9,322 bases of DNA from CAYLSV01 sp964386435 (GTDB taxonomy: Bacteria; Planctomycetota; Phycisphaerae; Tepidisphaerales; Tepidisphaeraceae): contig CAYLSV010000124.1 of assembly GCA_964386435.1 (NCBI GenBank), forward strand, positions 1 through 9,322, written 5' to 3'. This document shows, piece after piece, positions 1-6,678 of the stretch. How positions within the stretch are numbered: position 1 is the stretch's first letter; every line of letters begins with the position of its first letter. The position numbers and the translations under genes are program-made. The notes beneath the pieces are model-generated. The model was given only the letters and a program-made list of their open reading frames with translations, was not told where the DNA came from and made no database searches.

Positions 1-285
1 GCTCACGCTTGGGGCTCGTGTTGGAGATCGCGCAGGTTCGGAACAGGATCCGTATCATTCGGGCGTTGCGGCTTGATCCGGGTGCCACTGCATCTTGCAG
101 TGTCTGTGCGTCTCAGGTCCAGACACTCCAAGGATGCAGTGGCACCCGGCTCAGAACCCCTCGCTCACGCTCAGGGCTCGCAGGTAAGAAGCGCACGGTC
201 CTTTCAGGATCCGTATCATTCTGCTCCTTTTCAGAACATTGCCTCTTTGCTCCTTTGCGTTTCTCTCCAGAATGCTCGCATCAAC
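1..285. repeat. Gene-free region with composite repeat
   Basis: No convincing coding region is visible here. Two imperfect copies of one module bracket a central hairpin. Each copy begins with GCTCACGCT followed by GGGCTCG (bases 1-18 and 163-180) and ends with CAGGATCCGTATCATTC (44-60 and 205-221, identical 17-mers, 161 bp apart). The sequence between these two conserved ends differs between copies. The window may start inside a longer array, because the first copy begins at base 1. Bases 222-285 are less GC-rich and show nothing specific. From memory, the GCTCACGCTC-GGGCTCG string resembles short dispersed repeats common in planctomycete genomes; I could not search for it. Confidence 0.7.
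78..149. repeat. Large inverted repeat (REP/MITE-like hairpin)
   Basis: The left arm (78-106) and right arm (120-149) are reverse complements over 28 base pairs, interrupted by one bulged G (132) and one C/C mismatch (98 against 128). The first 17 bases, CCGGGTGCCACTGCATC (78-94), pair perfectly with 133-149. The loop is 13 nt (107-119). There is no T-run on either side, so it does not look like a simple intrinsic terminator. Size and symmetry suit a REP or MITE-type dispersed element, or a structured transcript. Which of these it is remains inference. Confidence 0.75.
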
Positions 286-317
286 GACAGCCGCCCCGTG
301 GCGAACGGGGCGGCGTC
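286..317 (-). terminator. Probable terminator of the TlpA-like gene
   Basis: A perfect 10-bp stem GCCGCCCCGT (290-299) / ACGGGGCGGC (305-314) closes a 5-nt loop. It extends by a further GAC/GTC after a single bulged A (289). It lies about 20 nt beyond the stop codon of the minus-strand TlpA-like gene. The T-tract is poor on the minus strand (TGTCGTTG) and slightly better on the plus strand (GTCTTTATC), so a bidirectional or Rho-assisted role is possible. Confidence 0.6.
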
Positions 318-337
318 TTTATCAGGATTGAAGAAAG

Positions 338-1192
338 CTACTGCGCCGAAGCCTGCTGCTTGGCGTCGCGGGCGTCGAGGAGCTCGGGGATGAGCTTGTC
401 GAGTTGGCCGCGGGCGTTGGTGCTGTGGAGCTTGCCGTCGGCGTCGACGATGAAGATGGCCGGGATGCTGTTGATGCCCCAGCTCTTGCTGAACTCGCTC
501 TGCCAGCCGTTGCCTTGGTAGTACTGCGGCCACGGGATGTTTTCTTCTTCCACGTACGCCAGCAGCTTGTCACGGCCGCCTTGCTCGACCGGGCTGTCGA
601 GGCTGACGCCGATGAACTCGACGCCGCGATCCTTGTACTCGGCGTAGAGCTTCTTCATCTTGGGCATCTCGGCGATGCACGGGCCACACCACGTCGCCCA
701 GAAGTCGATGACAACAACTTTGCCCTTCAAATCGTCCTGCACGCTGATCGTCTCACCGGTGCGGGCGGCGTCGAAGGTCAGCTCGAACGGCTTGCCAATC
801 TTCGCGAGTTTCTCCATCTCGCCACTAGCCATCTCGGCGAACTGCGACTCGGGGTGGTGCTCGACGAGCTTACCGAAGTAAGCCTTCTTCTCCTCAGCCG
901 ACTCGGAAATCATGGCAAGGCCGTAGAAGTACTCGGCCGACCGCTCGTGCTTCGGGTGCGTGTCGACATACTCCCTGACCGCGGCAATTGCTTCTTCGCG
1001 GTTCGTGGCACCCTCGATCTTGGCCTGCAGCTCTTCCGGCGTCGCCTTCTCCACGTCGGCGTCGATCTGGACGGTGGCGTCCTTCGTGTCGGAGCAGGCC
1101 GATTCACCCGAGCAGCAGTCGCCAGCGAGGACCGCGGGTGTCAGGAAGAAAGGAACGGCCAGGGCGGCGGCGGCGAGGTGGCGGTGAGTCAT
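338..1192 (-). CDS. Secreted TlpA-like thioredoxin-fold disulfide reductase
   Basis: Predicted 284-residue exported thiol-disulfide oxidoreductase of the TlpA/ResA/AhpC-TSA superfamily. Residues 1-23 form a Sec signal peptide with probable cleavage after VLA. This is not a lipobox, because the first Cys is at position 26 after Gly-Asp. The mature N terminus is unusually Cys-rich (C26, C27, C33). Residues 50-130 are a charged helical region resembling a TPR-type linker. The thioredoxin domain spans about 133-275, with the active site WCGPC at 168-172 inside VIDFWATWCGPC and the cis-proline in SIPAIFIVD (P244). The ATG at 1192 is chosen over an upstream in-frame start at 1252 because it begins the signal peptide and has GGAGA 8 nt upstream. 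Family members act outside the cytoplasm, reducing disulfides in cytochrome c maturation or in other thiol proteins. No ccm genes are nearby, so the substrate is unknown. Confidence 0.9.
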   Translation of the reverse strand: MTHRHLAAAALAVPFFLTPAVLAGDCCSGESACSDTKDATVQIDADVEKATPEELQAKIEGATNREEAIAAVREYVDTHPKHERSAEYFYGLAMISESAEEKKAYFGKLVEHHPESQFAEMASGEMEKLAKIGKPFELTFDAARTGETISVQDDLKGKVVVIDFWATWCGPCIAEMPKMKKLYAEYKDRGVEFIGVSLDSPVEQGGRDKLLAYVEEENIPWPQYYQGNGWQSEFSKSWGINSIPAIFIVDADGKLHSTNARGQLDKLIPELLDARDAKQQASAQ

Positions 1193-1271
1193 GAGCGTCG
1201 TCTCCGAGTCTTGAAAGGTGAAGGGTTGACGACGCAGCGGCCGCCCGAGCAAAGTGTACCAACTAAGACAC

Positions 1272-1302
1272 GGCCGGCGGACACAAGTTGCGTCCGCCGG
1301 CC
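1272..1302 (-). terminator. Probable terminator downstream of lpxA
   Basis: A perfect 11-bp stem GGCCGGCGGAC (1272-1282) / GTCCGCCGGCC (1292-1302) has a 9-nt loop. It sits 24 nt past the lpxA stop codon and upstream of the TlpA-like gene, so it likely separates the two transcription units. The minus-strand tail (GTGTCTTAGTTGG) is only moderately T-rich. Confidence 0.6.
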
Positions 1303-1326
1303 ATAGATTTTCGCGGCCGAACTTGC

Positions 1327-2763
1327 TCAGGTCTGCCGCTGACCCTCGAGGTAGCGGCCGTGCTTGCCGAGTGCGCGTCGGCGGACGGTGTCGATGACCT
1401 CGCGGACGCGGCCGTTCAGCTGCGGGTCGGCGAGCATCTCGCCGATGACGACGCTGATCGGCTTCTTCTTGCTGACGAACAGCTGCCGGACGGCGACGTG
1501 GAGCTGGGCGATGTCTTCCTCGTCCACCAGGCCGCTGCGACGCAGGCCGACGTTGTTGACGGTGCGAATCTTGTCCTCGCCGTCGACCTTGACGTACGGC
1601 GGCACGTCGACGTGGATCTGCGAGTAGCCGCCGATGAAGGCCAGCGTGCCGATCGTGACGAAGTGGTGCACGGCACTGCCGGCCATCATGCTGACGCGGT
1701 CCTCGATGACGACGTGGCCGGCGAGGAGAATGTTGTTGCCGAGGATGCAGTGGCTGCCGATGGTGGCGTCATGGCCGACGTGGGCGCCGACCATGACGAG
1801 GTTCTGGTCGCCGATGCGGGTCGTGCCGCCGCCCTTGGCGGTGCCGGTGTGGACGGTGACGTGCTCGCGAAACTCGTTGCCGTCGCCGACGACGAGGTAG
1901 GTGGTTTCGCCGTCGAACTTCTTGTCCTGCGGGTCGCCGCCGACGACGCAGAAGGGGTGGAACGTGTTGTCGCTGCCGCAGATCGTGTGTCCCAGGACCG
2001 TCGCGTGCGGGAGCAGGCGGCAGCCCGGGCCGAGGCTCACGTGCGGGCCGATGACGCAGAACGGGCCGACTTCAACGTCCGGGGCCAGGTCCGCCCGCGG
2101 GTCGACGCTGGCCGTCGGGTGGATGCGAGGTGAGGCGCGGCGATCATCATCGCCCCAGGCACGGGAGCCGTCGTTCCAAAGGCGGCCGGACGCGGCATCG
2201 CCGGCCGGCTCGGCCCAGGTGCCGGGCGCAGGGGCCGGCGTCTGACGGTGGACGGGCCGACGCAGCAGGCGATCCCGCAGGCGGCCGGCGAGGCCTTCGC
2301 GGGTCTCTTCGTCCTCGGCAGGCGCGTAAGAGAAGGGCGCGGCCATGCCTTCGTCGGCAGCAGCAGCCGGTGCGGTCTCCACGGCCGCAGCCCGATCGGG
2401 GCTGCGGTGGTCGGCGGTGCCGGTGGTGAAGAAGTAACCTGTCAGGTTATCGAGGAGCTTGCTCATGGCGCGGGCGGCCGCGGTGGCTGGTTGGAGCCGT
2501 TGCGGCAGCGGGTGCGGGGCCGATCGGGTCGGGTCGGAGAGTCCTGCGAAGGGTGTATCAAGTCCTGCACGGGGCGATGCTCCGGCCACGACGCCGACAG
2601 CAGCAGGATCGCCCCTGCGACTGTTCGTCGGCCGACCCGGGCGGGTTCGCCGCAACGGTGCGACGAGAGGCCGCACGGTGGCGACCGGATGCCCGGGTCC
2701 CGGCGCGACCCGCAAGGGCCGGTCCGGCGTGAGAACCATATCCGTTGAAGCGGCGGCTGTCAT
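1327..2763 (-). CDS. lpxA: Acyl-ACP--UDP-GlcNAc O-acyltransferase (LpxA), long N-terminal extension
   Basis: First enzyme of lipid A synthesis: transfers a 3-hydroxyacyl chain from ACP to the 3-OH of UDP-GlcNAc in the cytoplasm. The catalytic part is residues 213-478 (266 residues, the usual LpxA length), a left-handed beta-helix of hexapeptide repeats starting at RIHPTASVDP. Conserved pieces include DPQDKKFDGE, NEFREHVTVHTGT and VGAHVGHD. H331 corresponds to catalytic His125 of E. coli LpxA; H328, H350 and H366 match His122, His144 and His160. G379 matches the acyl-chain ruler Gly173. Ahead of this lie about 212 residues rich in Ala, Pro and Arg, predicted disordered. The ATG at 2763 is chosen because AGGGAGG lies 6 nt upstream (2770-2776). 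An internal ATG at 2466 (MSKLLDNL), without a visible ribosome binding site, would give 379 residues. It follows lpxC-fabZ by 133 bp on the same strand, so co-transcription is likely. Confidence 0.9.
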   Translation of the reverse strand: MTAAASTDMVLTPDRPLRVAPGPGHPVATVRPLVAPLRRTRPGRPTNSRRGDPAAVGVVAGASPRAGLDTPFAGLSDPTRSAPHPLPQRLQPATAAARAMSKLLDNLTGYFFTTGTADHRSPDRAAAVETAPAAAADEGMAAPFSYAPAEDEETREGLAGRLRDRLLRRPVHRQTPAPAPGTWAEPAGDAASGRLWNDGSRAWGDDDRRASPRIHPTASVDPRADLAPDVEVGPFCVIGPHVSLGPGCRLLPHATVLGHTICGSDNTFHPFCVVGGDPQDKKFDGETTYLVVGDGNEFREHVTVHTGTAKGGGTTRIGDQNLVMVGAHVGHDATIGSHCILGNNILLAGHVVIEDRVSMMAGSAVHHFVTIGTLAFIGGYSQIHVDVPPYVKVDGEDKIRTVNNVGLRRSGLVDEEDIAQLHVAVRQLFVSKKKPISVVIGEMLADPQLNGRVREVIDTVRRRALGKHGRYLEGQRQT

Positions 2764-2769
2764 GGAAGT

Positions 2770-2776
2770 CCTCCCT
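2770..2776 (-). promoter_or_regulatory. Strong Shine-Dalgarno deciding the lpxA start
   Basis: The minus strand reads AGGGAGG, then a 6-nt spacer (ACTTCC), then ATG at 2763. This is the best ribosome binding site in the window; lpxC, rpmA and the 8230 gene show none clearly. It supports translation of the long form of LpxA. Confidence 0.6.
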
Positions 2777-2896
2777 GTCCCGCCAAGTGCCGACGCAGCA
2801 CGGACGCTACCGCCCGTTCGAAGCTGCTACGGCCGCTCTGCGGCACGTCCCATAACGTATCGGTCGCCTCCCAGTATCCTCGCCACCCGCCCGGCG

Positions 2897-4363
2897 TCAA
2901 GCGGGTTCCGCATCCGTCAGCATGAACTTGATATCCGCCTCCGCCGCCAGCGTCTCCTGTACGTACGCCCGGCAGCGGACCTGCCCCGTCCGGCTCCGCA
3001 CCCGCACCGCCTCTGCGACCAAAACCAACTGGTCGCCCGGCGTGACCGGATGCCGCATCTTCACGCCGTCCATGCTCAGCAGAATCGCGATCTTGCCCGT
3101 GTGCTCCAGCTTCCGACTCAGCAGAATGCCCCCGAGCTGGCCCATTGCCTCGACGATCAGGACGCCGGGAAAGATCGGCTGTTGCGGGTAGTGGCCCAGG
3201 AAAAAGACGTCGCCCATCGTGACGTTCTTCACGCCGACGGCCCGGCGGTCGCCGTCGAACTCGAGCACGCGGTCGACCAGCAGCATCGGAAACCGGTGCG
3301 GCAGTAATCGCTGAATCCGCCGAACGTCCAGCGCCGCCTCGGCCGCACTTTTCCCCAGCAAGTGTCGAAATCCGGCGGCAATTGGGTCGGCCGGGTCGAT
3401 CTCGTCGGCGACGCCGCGGCCGGCACCGCGATCGTCTTCGGCATCGAGCAGGGCCCGCGAGAGCTGGTGATTGAGCGCGTGGCCCGACTTGTGCGCGACG
3501 ATCCTGCCGCAGACGGGCCGGCCGAGCAGGGCGAGGTCGCCGACGAGGTCGAGCACCTTGTGCCGCACCGGCTCGTCGTCATGGCGGAAGGTGTTGTCGA
3601 TCGGGCCGTCGGTGCCGATCACGAGCAGGTCCCGCGTCGTCAGGTGCCCGCCCCAGCCCTTGGACCGCAATGCCTCGGCCTCGGCCTCAAAGATAAAGGT
3701 CCGCGCGTCGGCAACCTCTCGGCCGAAGCGTGTCTGACGCGGGTCGTCCGGCGTGTCGGTCCAGTCGATCCGCAACGCCGCGACCTGTCGGCCGACAGGA
3801 GCGGGCGCTTCGAACGTGTACACGATCTCCAGCGCGTCCTTCGGCCCCGGCAGGGCGACCAGCGACGCGTCCGAATCGGCCTCGGCTTCGACCTGCGTCG
3901 GCTTCGTCACGACCAGCGGCTCGACGTCCGCGCCGCCATGTGCTGCGGCGAAACCGGCCTCGGCCAGCGCCGCGAGAAACGGCATCGACGACCCGTCGGC
4001 CATGGGCACTTCCACCGACTGCACGCCATCGCCTTCGTCGGTCTCCTGGAACTCGATCTCAACGTCGCTCACGCCCGCCGCGGCCAACGCAGCCAGGAGA
4101 TGTTCGACGGTCTCGACCCGAAGATCGCCGTCACGGAGCACGGTGTGGCGCGGCTGCTTCTCGAGGTGGCGAATGTCGGCCGCGACAGTGGATTCACCGC
4201 AGGCAAAGGCGATTCCGGCGCCGCCGGCCGCCGGACGGAGCTGCAGCGTCGCCGGCCGACCGGTGAACAGGCCCGGCCCTTCGATCGTGACCGGCTTCTG
4301 CAAGGTGCGTCGCGGCAACCGAAGGTCAGCAGCAGGCGGAGCAGGGTCGGACACGTACGGCAA
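2897..4363 (-). CDS. lpxC-fabZ: Bifunctional LpxC deacetylase / FabZ dehydratase
   Basis: A 488-residue fusion of UDP-3-O-acyl-GlcNAc deacetylase (about 20-310), the committed step of lipid A synthesis, with 3-hydroxyacyl-ACP dehydratase (about 340-486) of fatty acid elongation. LpxC zinc ligands are visible: H88 in VETVEHLLAAL, and H268 and D272 in VRHKVLDLVGD. E87 is the catalytic Glu, and H295 in HKSGHALNH matches catalytic His265 of E. coli. MADGSSMPF and DARTFIFEAE are further LpxC signatures. FabZ shows LLPHRFPMLLVDRVLE and the active site GHYPQQPIFPGVLIVEAMGQ, with H391 and E405. Such fusions are known in Bacteroidetes and some other phyla. The start is uncertain: TTG at 4363 is the first possible codon after an in-frame TAG (4367-4369). 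GTG at 4354 or TTG at 4318 are alternatives, and none has a clear ribosome binding site. Because of that TAG the gene is not cut by the nearby N gap. Confidence 0.93.
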   Translation of the reverse strand: MPYVSDPAPPAADLRLPRRTLQKPVTIEGPGLFTGRPATLQLRPAAGGAGIAFACGESTVAADIRHLEKQPRHTVLRDGDLRVETVEHLLAALAAAGVSDVEIEFQETDEGDGVQSVEVPMADGSSMPFLAALAEAGFAAAHGGADVEPLVVTKPTQVEAEADSDASLVALPGPKDALEIVYTFEAPAPVGRQVAALRIDWTDTPDDPRQTRFGREVADARTFIFEAEAEALRSKGWGGHLTTRDLLVIGTDGPIDNTFRHDDEPVRHKVLDLVGDLALLGRPVCGRIVAHKSGHALNHQLSRALLDAEDDRGAGRGVADEIDPADPIAAGFRHLLGKSAAEAALDVRRIQRLLPHRFPMLLVDRVLEFDGDRRAVGVKNVTMGDVFFLGHYPQQPIFPGVLIVEAMGQLGGILLSRKLEHTGKIAILLSMDGVKMRHPVTPGDQLVLVAEAVRVRSRTGQVRCRAYVQETLAAEADIKFMLTDAEPA

Positions 4364-4397
4364 AGGCTAGGAGGCGTCGTTGCTGCCTGCTGGCCGT

Positions 4398-4407
4398 NNN
4401 NNNNNNN
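4398..4407. other. Assembly gap (10 N) between dnaA and lpxC-fabZ
   Basis: Exactly ten N separate the dnaA stop (4416) from the lpxC start region. A round number suggests a placeholder join rather than a measured distance. The apparent 52-bp spacing and the dnaA to lpxC adjacency are therefore provisional, and any dnaA terminator or lpxC promoter may be missing. Confidence 0.9.
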
Positions 4408-4415
4408 GTCGCACC

Positions 4416-6011
4416 TCAATCCTCGCCGACCGCGCGGGCGTGTTCTTCGAGACGCTGTACCAGCTCGTCGGCCGGCTCCGTGCGATCGCCGGTCGACGCG
4501 GTCCACGTCATCGGCGTCTTGCGGCGGATGTTGTTCTCGACCCGCTTGCACGCGCTGATCACCGTCGAGTGATTCCGCTTGCCCATCCGCCCGGCGATGT
4601 CAGGATAGCTGAGCGTCGTCAGCTTTCGCGTCAGGAACATCGCGATGCTGCGGGCGAGGCTGATCGTCCGCTGGCGGCGGCCGCTGAGGAACTCGCGGCG
4701 TTCGAGGCCGAAAAATTCGCAGCAGGCGGTGAAGATCTGCTCCGCCTTCACCGGCCGCTGCATCGCCGACTCGACGTCGTGCAACACTTCCGCCGCCAGT
4801 CGCACGTCCGGCTTGCGGCCGACGAGGCGGACGTGGGCGCTGATCCGCGTGATCGCCCCTTCGATCTCGCGGACGTTGCGCGTTACCCGCTGCGCGATCC
4901 AGCCGACCACTTCCGGCGACAGATCGAGTCCGCGACGCAAGGCCAATGCGGCGACGAGCTGCGTGCGTGCCTCGCGGGTCGGCGGGTCGATGCGAGCGAC
5001 CATGCCGCTGACGAATCGGCTGATGAGGGATTCGCCGAAACTGGCAATCGTCTTCGGGTGGGCGTCGCTGGCGATGACGACATGCCGGCCGGCGGCTTCG
5101 ACGGCGTTGAAGGTGTGCAGAAACTCCTCCTGCGTCGCCCGCTTGCCGCCGAGGAAGTGGACGTCGTCGATGACGAGCAGCTCGAGGTCGCGCATGCGTC
5201 GGCGGAAGCTGTCGACGCGGTGGTGCCGCAGGGCCTGGATGAAGCCGTTGGTGAACTCTTCGCCGGTGAGGTACGCCCACCGACCGGCCGGGTGGAGCTT
5301 GGCGTAGCGGCGGCAGATTCCCTGGAGGAGGTGTGTCTTGCCGAGGCCGACGCCGCCGTGGATGAACAGCGGGTTAAACGCGCCGCCCGGCTGCTCGGCG
5401 ACGGTGCAGGCGGCTTCGTAGGCCACGCGGTTCGACGGTCCGGCGAGAAAGTCGTCGAGCCCGTGCCGCAGCCGATCGGCGGCGGGTTGCGGACGCAACA
5501 GCTCGCGCCGCGTATCCACGGGCGGCGTCTCCAACGGCAGCACGTCGCCGCCGGTCGTCCGCATACTCGCCGCCACCAGAACGTCCGACCGGCCGGGAGC
5601 AACGCGGGTTGACCTGTCCTGCGGCACCGGCAATGTCGCCGCCCGCGGCCGAAACAGGCCCGGCTCGTCACGATCGGCCTCAAAAACTTCGTGATCGACC
5701 AGGTAATTCAGGTCGATCGTCGCGTGCCGGGCCTCGGTCGCCGACGCCTGCAGGGCAGGGCCGAAGTGCTTCTTGACCCAGTCGCAGACGAAGTCGTTGG
5801 CACAAACCACCTCGATGACCTCGCCATCGCCGCAACCGACGAGACGCAGGCGGACGCTCTTTTCGAACCAGACGCCGAACCGCTGCCGGCCGACGCGTTG
5901 CTCGACGCCGCCCGCGATGCGGCTCAGCAGCTCCGCGCCCGGCCCGTCGAAGTCCACCTCCGTGCTTGCGTCGATCGGTTGTTCAAGTGGTTCGCAGACA
6001 TTGGCTTGCAT
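4416..6011 (-). CDS. dnaA: Chromosomal replication initiator protein DnaA
   Basis: A 531-residue AAA+ initiator that binds and melts the replication origin; somewhat longer than the usual 450-470 residues. Domain I is at about 24-95 (RFGVWFE, CANDFVCDWVKKHFGPAL). A Pro/Arg/Asp-rich linker runs about 110-185. The AAA+ core has Walker A GGVGLGKTH (219-227), Walker B LLVIDDVHFL (278-287), sensor 1 IASDAHPK (313-320), a probable arginine finger in ISRFVSG (R332) and sensor 2 NVREIEGA (379-386). Domain IV includes LARSIAMFLTRKLTTLSYPDI and KRNHSTVISA (478-487), where the classical motif is GRDHTTV: Asp433 and Thr435 of E. coli are replaced by N480 and S482. ATG 6011 is chosen because domain I begins about 24 residues later. 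The frame stays open to 6305, but that stretch looks non-coding. No dnaN is seen nearby; the next gene downstream, across a gap, is lpxC. Confidence 0.95.
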   Translation of the reverse strand: MQANVCEPLEQPIDASTEVDFDGPGAELLSRIAGGVEQRVGRQRFGVWFEKSVRLRLVGCGDGEVIEVVCANDFVCDWVKKHFGPALQASATEARHATIDLNYLVDHEVFEADRDEPGLFRPRAATLPVPQDRSTRVAPGRSDVLVAASMRTTGGDVLPLETPPVDTRRELLRPQPAADRLRHGLDDFLAGPSNRVAYEAACTVAEQPGGAFNPLFIHGGVGLGKTHLLQGICRRYAKLHPAGRWAYLTGEEFTNGFIQALRHHRVDSFRRRMRDLELLVIDDVHFLGGKRATQEEFLHTFNAVEAAGRHVVIASDAHPKTIASFGESLISRFVSGMVARIDPPTREARTQLVAALALRRGLDLSPEVVGWIAQRVTRNVREIEGAITRISAHVRLVGRKPDVRLAAEVLHDVESAMQRPVKAEQIFTACCEFFGLERREFLSGRRQRTISLARSIAMFLTRKLTTLSYPDIAGRMGKRNHSTVISACKRVENNIRRKTPMTWTASTGDRTEPADELVQRLEEHARAVGED

Positions 6012-6194
6012 GGCAGACTCGTTCCCGCACCTACGTCCTGCGCGACAACCTCCCGAGCTGTCGACGGCACGCCGGTGATTCACTGGTTGTCGAAGACAAG
6101 CCGGCGGCCGCGGGGGCCGGGCGCACCGACTTCGTTCACGCCTTCCCGGGCGTTTCGCGAGTACGGCGAGCCATTGCTTGTCCTCCGGCGACGC

Positions 6195-6331
6195 ACCTAC
6201 CAAGTCCGCCGGCCACCACGGCCGTCGTACGAAGGTGGATGATGTCGCCGGACCTGTGCCGTCCTCTGCGGCCGGTGCGTCAGGACGCACCGACGTCGTT
6301 CGCAAGGCGAGTTCGACCTACCAAGTCGAAC
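6195..6331. repeat. Direct repeat ACCTACCAAGTC, one copy inside an inverted repeat
   Basis: ACCTACCAAGTC occurs at 6195-6206 and again at 6316-6327, 121 bp apart. The second copy lies within a perfect inverted repeat GTTCGAC-N7-GTCGAAC (6311-6331). The location, 185-320 bp upstream of the dnaA start, and the symmetry are compatible with a binding site for a dimeric regulator. That function is inference only. Confidence 0.45.
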
Positions 6332-6460
6332 AGCGATGCGAAGCGAGATGACGACCCTGGCATTCCTTGCCCCGGCAGGTTCGACTCGGCGTGGCGCGGT
6401 GGTCTGACCACCTCCGCGTGCTCCGAGCCGGATCCTGCCGGCGTGGTTCCGTATGGCCGG

Positions 6461-6509
6461 CCGAACGGGTTCGGNNNNNNNNNNCGTGCCGGCGAGGGTT
6501 CCCGCCGGC
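6461..6509. repeat. Hairpins on both sides of the second gap
   Basis: CCGAAC-GG-GTTCGG (6461-6474) ends exactly at the N run. GCCGGCG (6488-6494) / CGCCGGC (6503-6509) begins 3 nt after it. Strong GC-rich secondary structure or a repeat probably broke the assembly at this point. Confidence 0.5.
6475..6484. other. Assembly gap (10 N) upstream of dnaA
   Basis: Ten N inside the gene-free region, again a likely placeholder of unknown true length. The joined contigs may not be contiguous, so the linkage of GNAT-rpmA to dnaA is provisional. Confidence 0.9.
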
Positions 6510-6628
6510 GGTGAAGGGCCACCGTAGACGGCCGCTGCGTCGACAGCAACGCGCCACCCGGCGTCAGTTTGCCGGTCGGCTCCGCCACCTTGCGGGAGCC
6601 GCATTTCCGACAACGCTTTACGTGATGC

Positions 6629-6634
6629 TAAAAT
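6629..6634 (+). promoter_or_regulatory. Weak -10-like hexamer
   Basis: TAAAAT on the plus strand, preceded at roughly promoter spacing only by poor -35 matches (TTCCGA near 6605). It sits just before the 6640-6678 inverted repeat. There is no recognisable gene downstream on this strand, so it would have to drive an unannotated RNA or be fortuitous. Confidence 0.2.
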
Positions 6635-6639
6635 GCCGG

Positions 6640-6678
6640 GATCAACCGGTTGGTGCACCGTCCGTACACCGGTTGATC
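6640..6678. repeat. 11-bp inverted repeat around ACCGGTTG
   Basis: GATCAACCGGT (6640-6650) and ACCGGTTGATC (6668-6678) are perfect inverted copies separated by 17 nt. The left arm also overlaps a 10-bp palindrome CAACCGGTTG (6643-6652), and a small palindrome GGTGCACC (6652-6659) lies in the spacer. It could fold as a hairpin or act as paired operator sites. A weak DnaA-box-like TTGTCCACG follows 10 bp later. Confidence 0.5.

Noticed and set aside
1..285. CRISPR array
   Set aside because: There are only two copies of the module, with unequal internal sequence and no regular spacer length, and no cas gene is present.
1288..2133. 281-codon plus-strand frame antisense to lpxA
   Set aside because: It is Asp/Ala/Val-rich shadow coding caused by high GC3 on the minus strand. 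The LpxA motifs on the other strand are unambiguous.
3362..4558. 398-codon plus-strand frame antisense to lpxC-fabZ
   Set aside because: It overlaps all of the LpxC active-site coding, crosses the N gap and has no recognisable protein features.
4369..5612. Plus-strand AGGAGG followed by TTG at 4380 and a 410-codon open frame
   Set aside because: The frame runs antisense to dnaA and across the N gap. Its translation is a low-complexity Arg/Asp/Ala/Val string typical of the complement of a GC-rich gene, so the ribosome-binding-like site is coincidental.
6012..6305. In-frame 98-codon N-terminal extension of dnaA
   Set aside because: DnaA domain I starts about 24 residues after the ATG at 6011, and the upstream translation has no DnaA similarity or ribosome binding site.
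6371..6395. tRNA-like T-loop string GGTTCGACTC
   Set aside because: The flanking bases do not form the 5-bp T-stem and no acceptor, D or anticodon arms can be placed around it.
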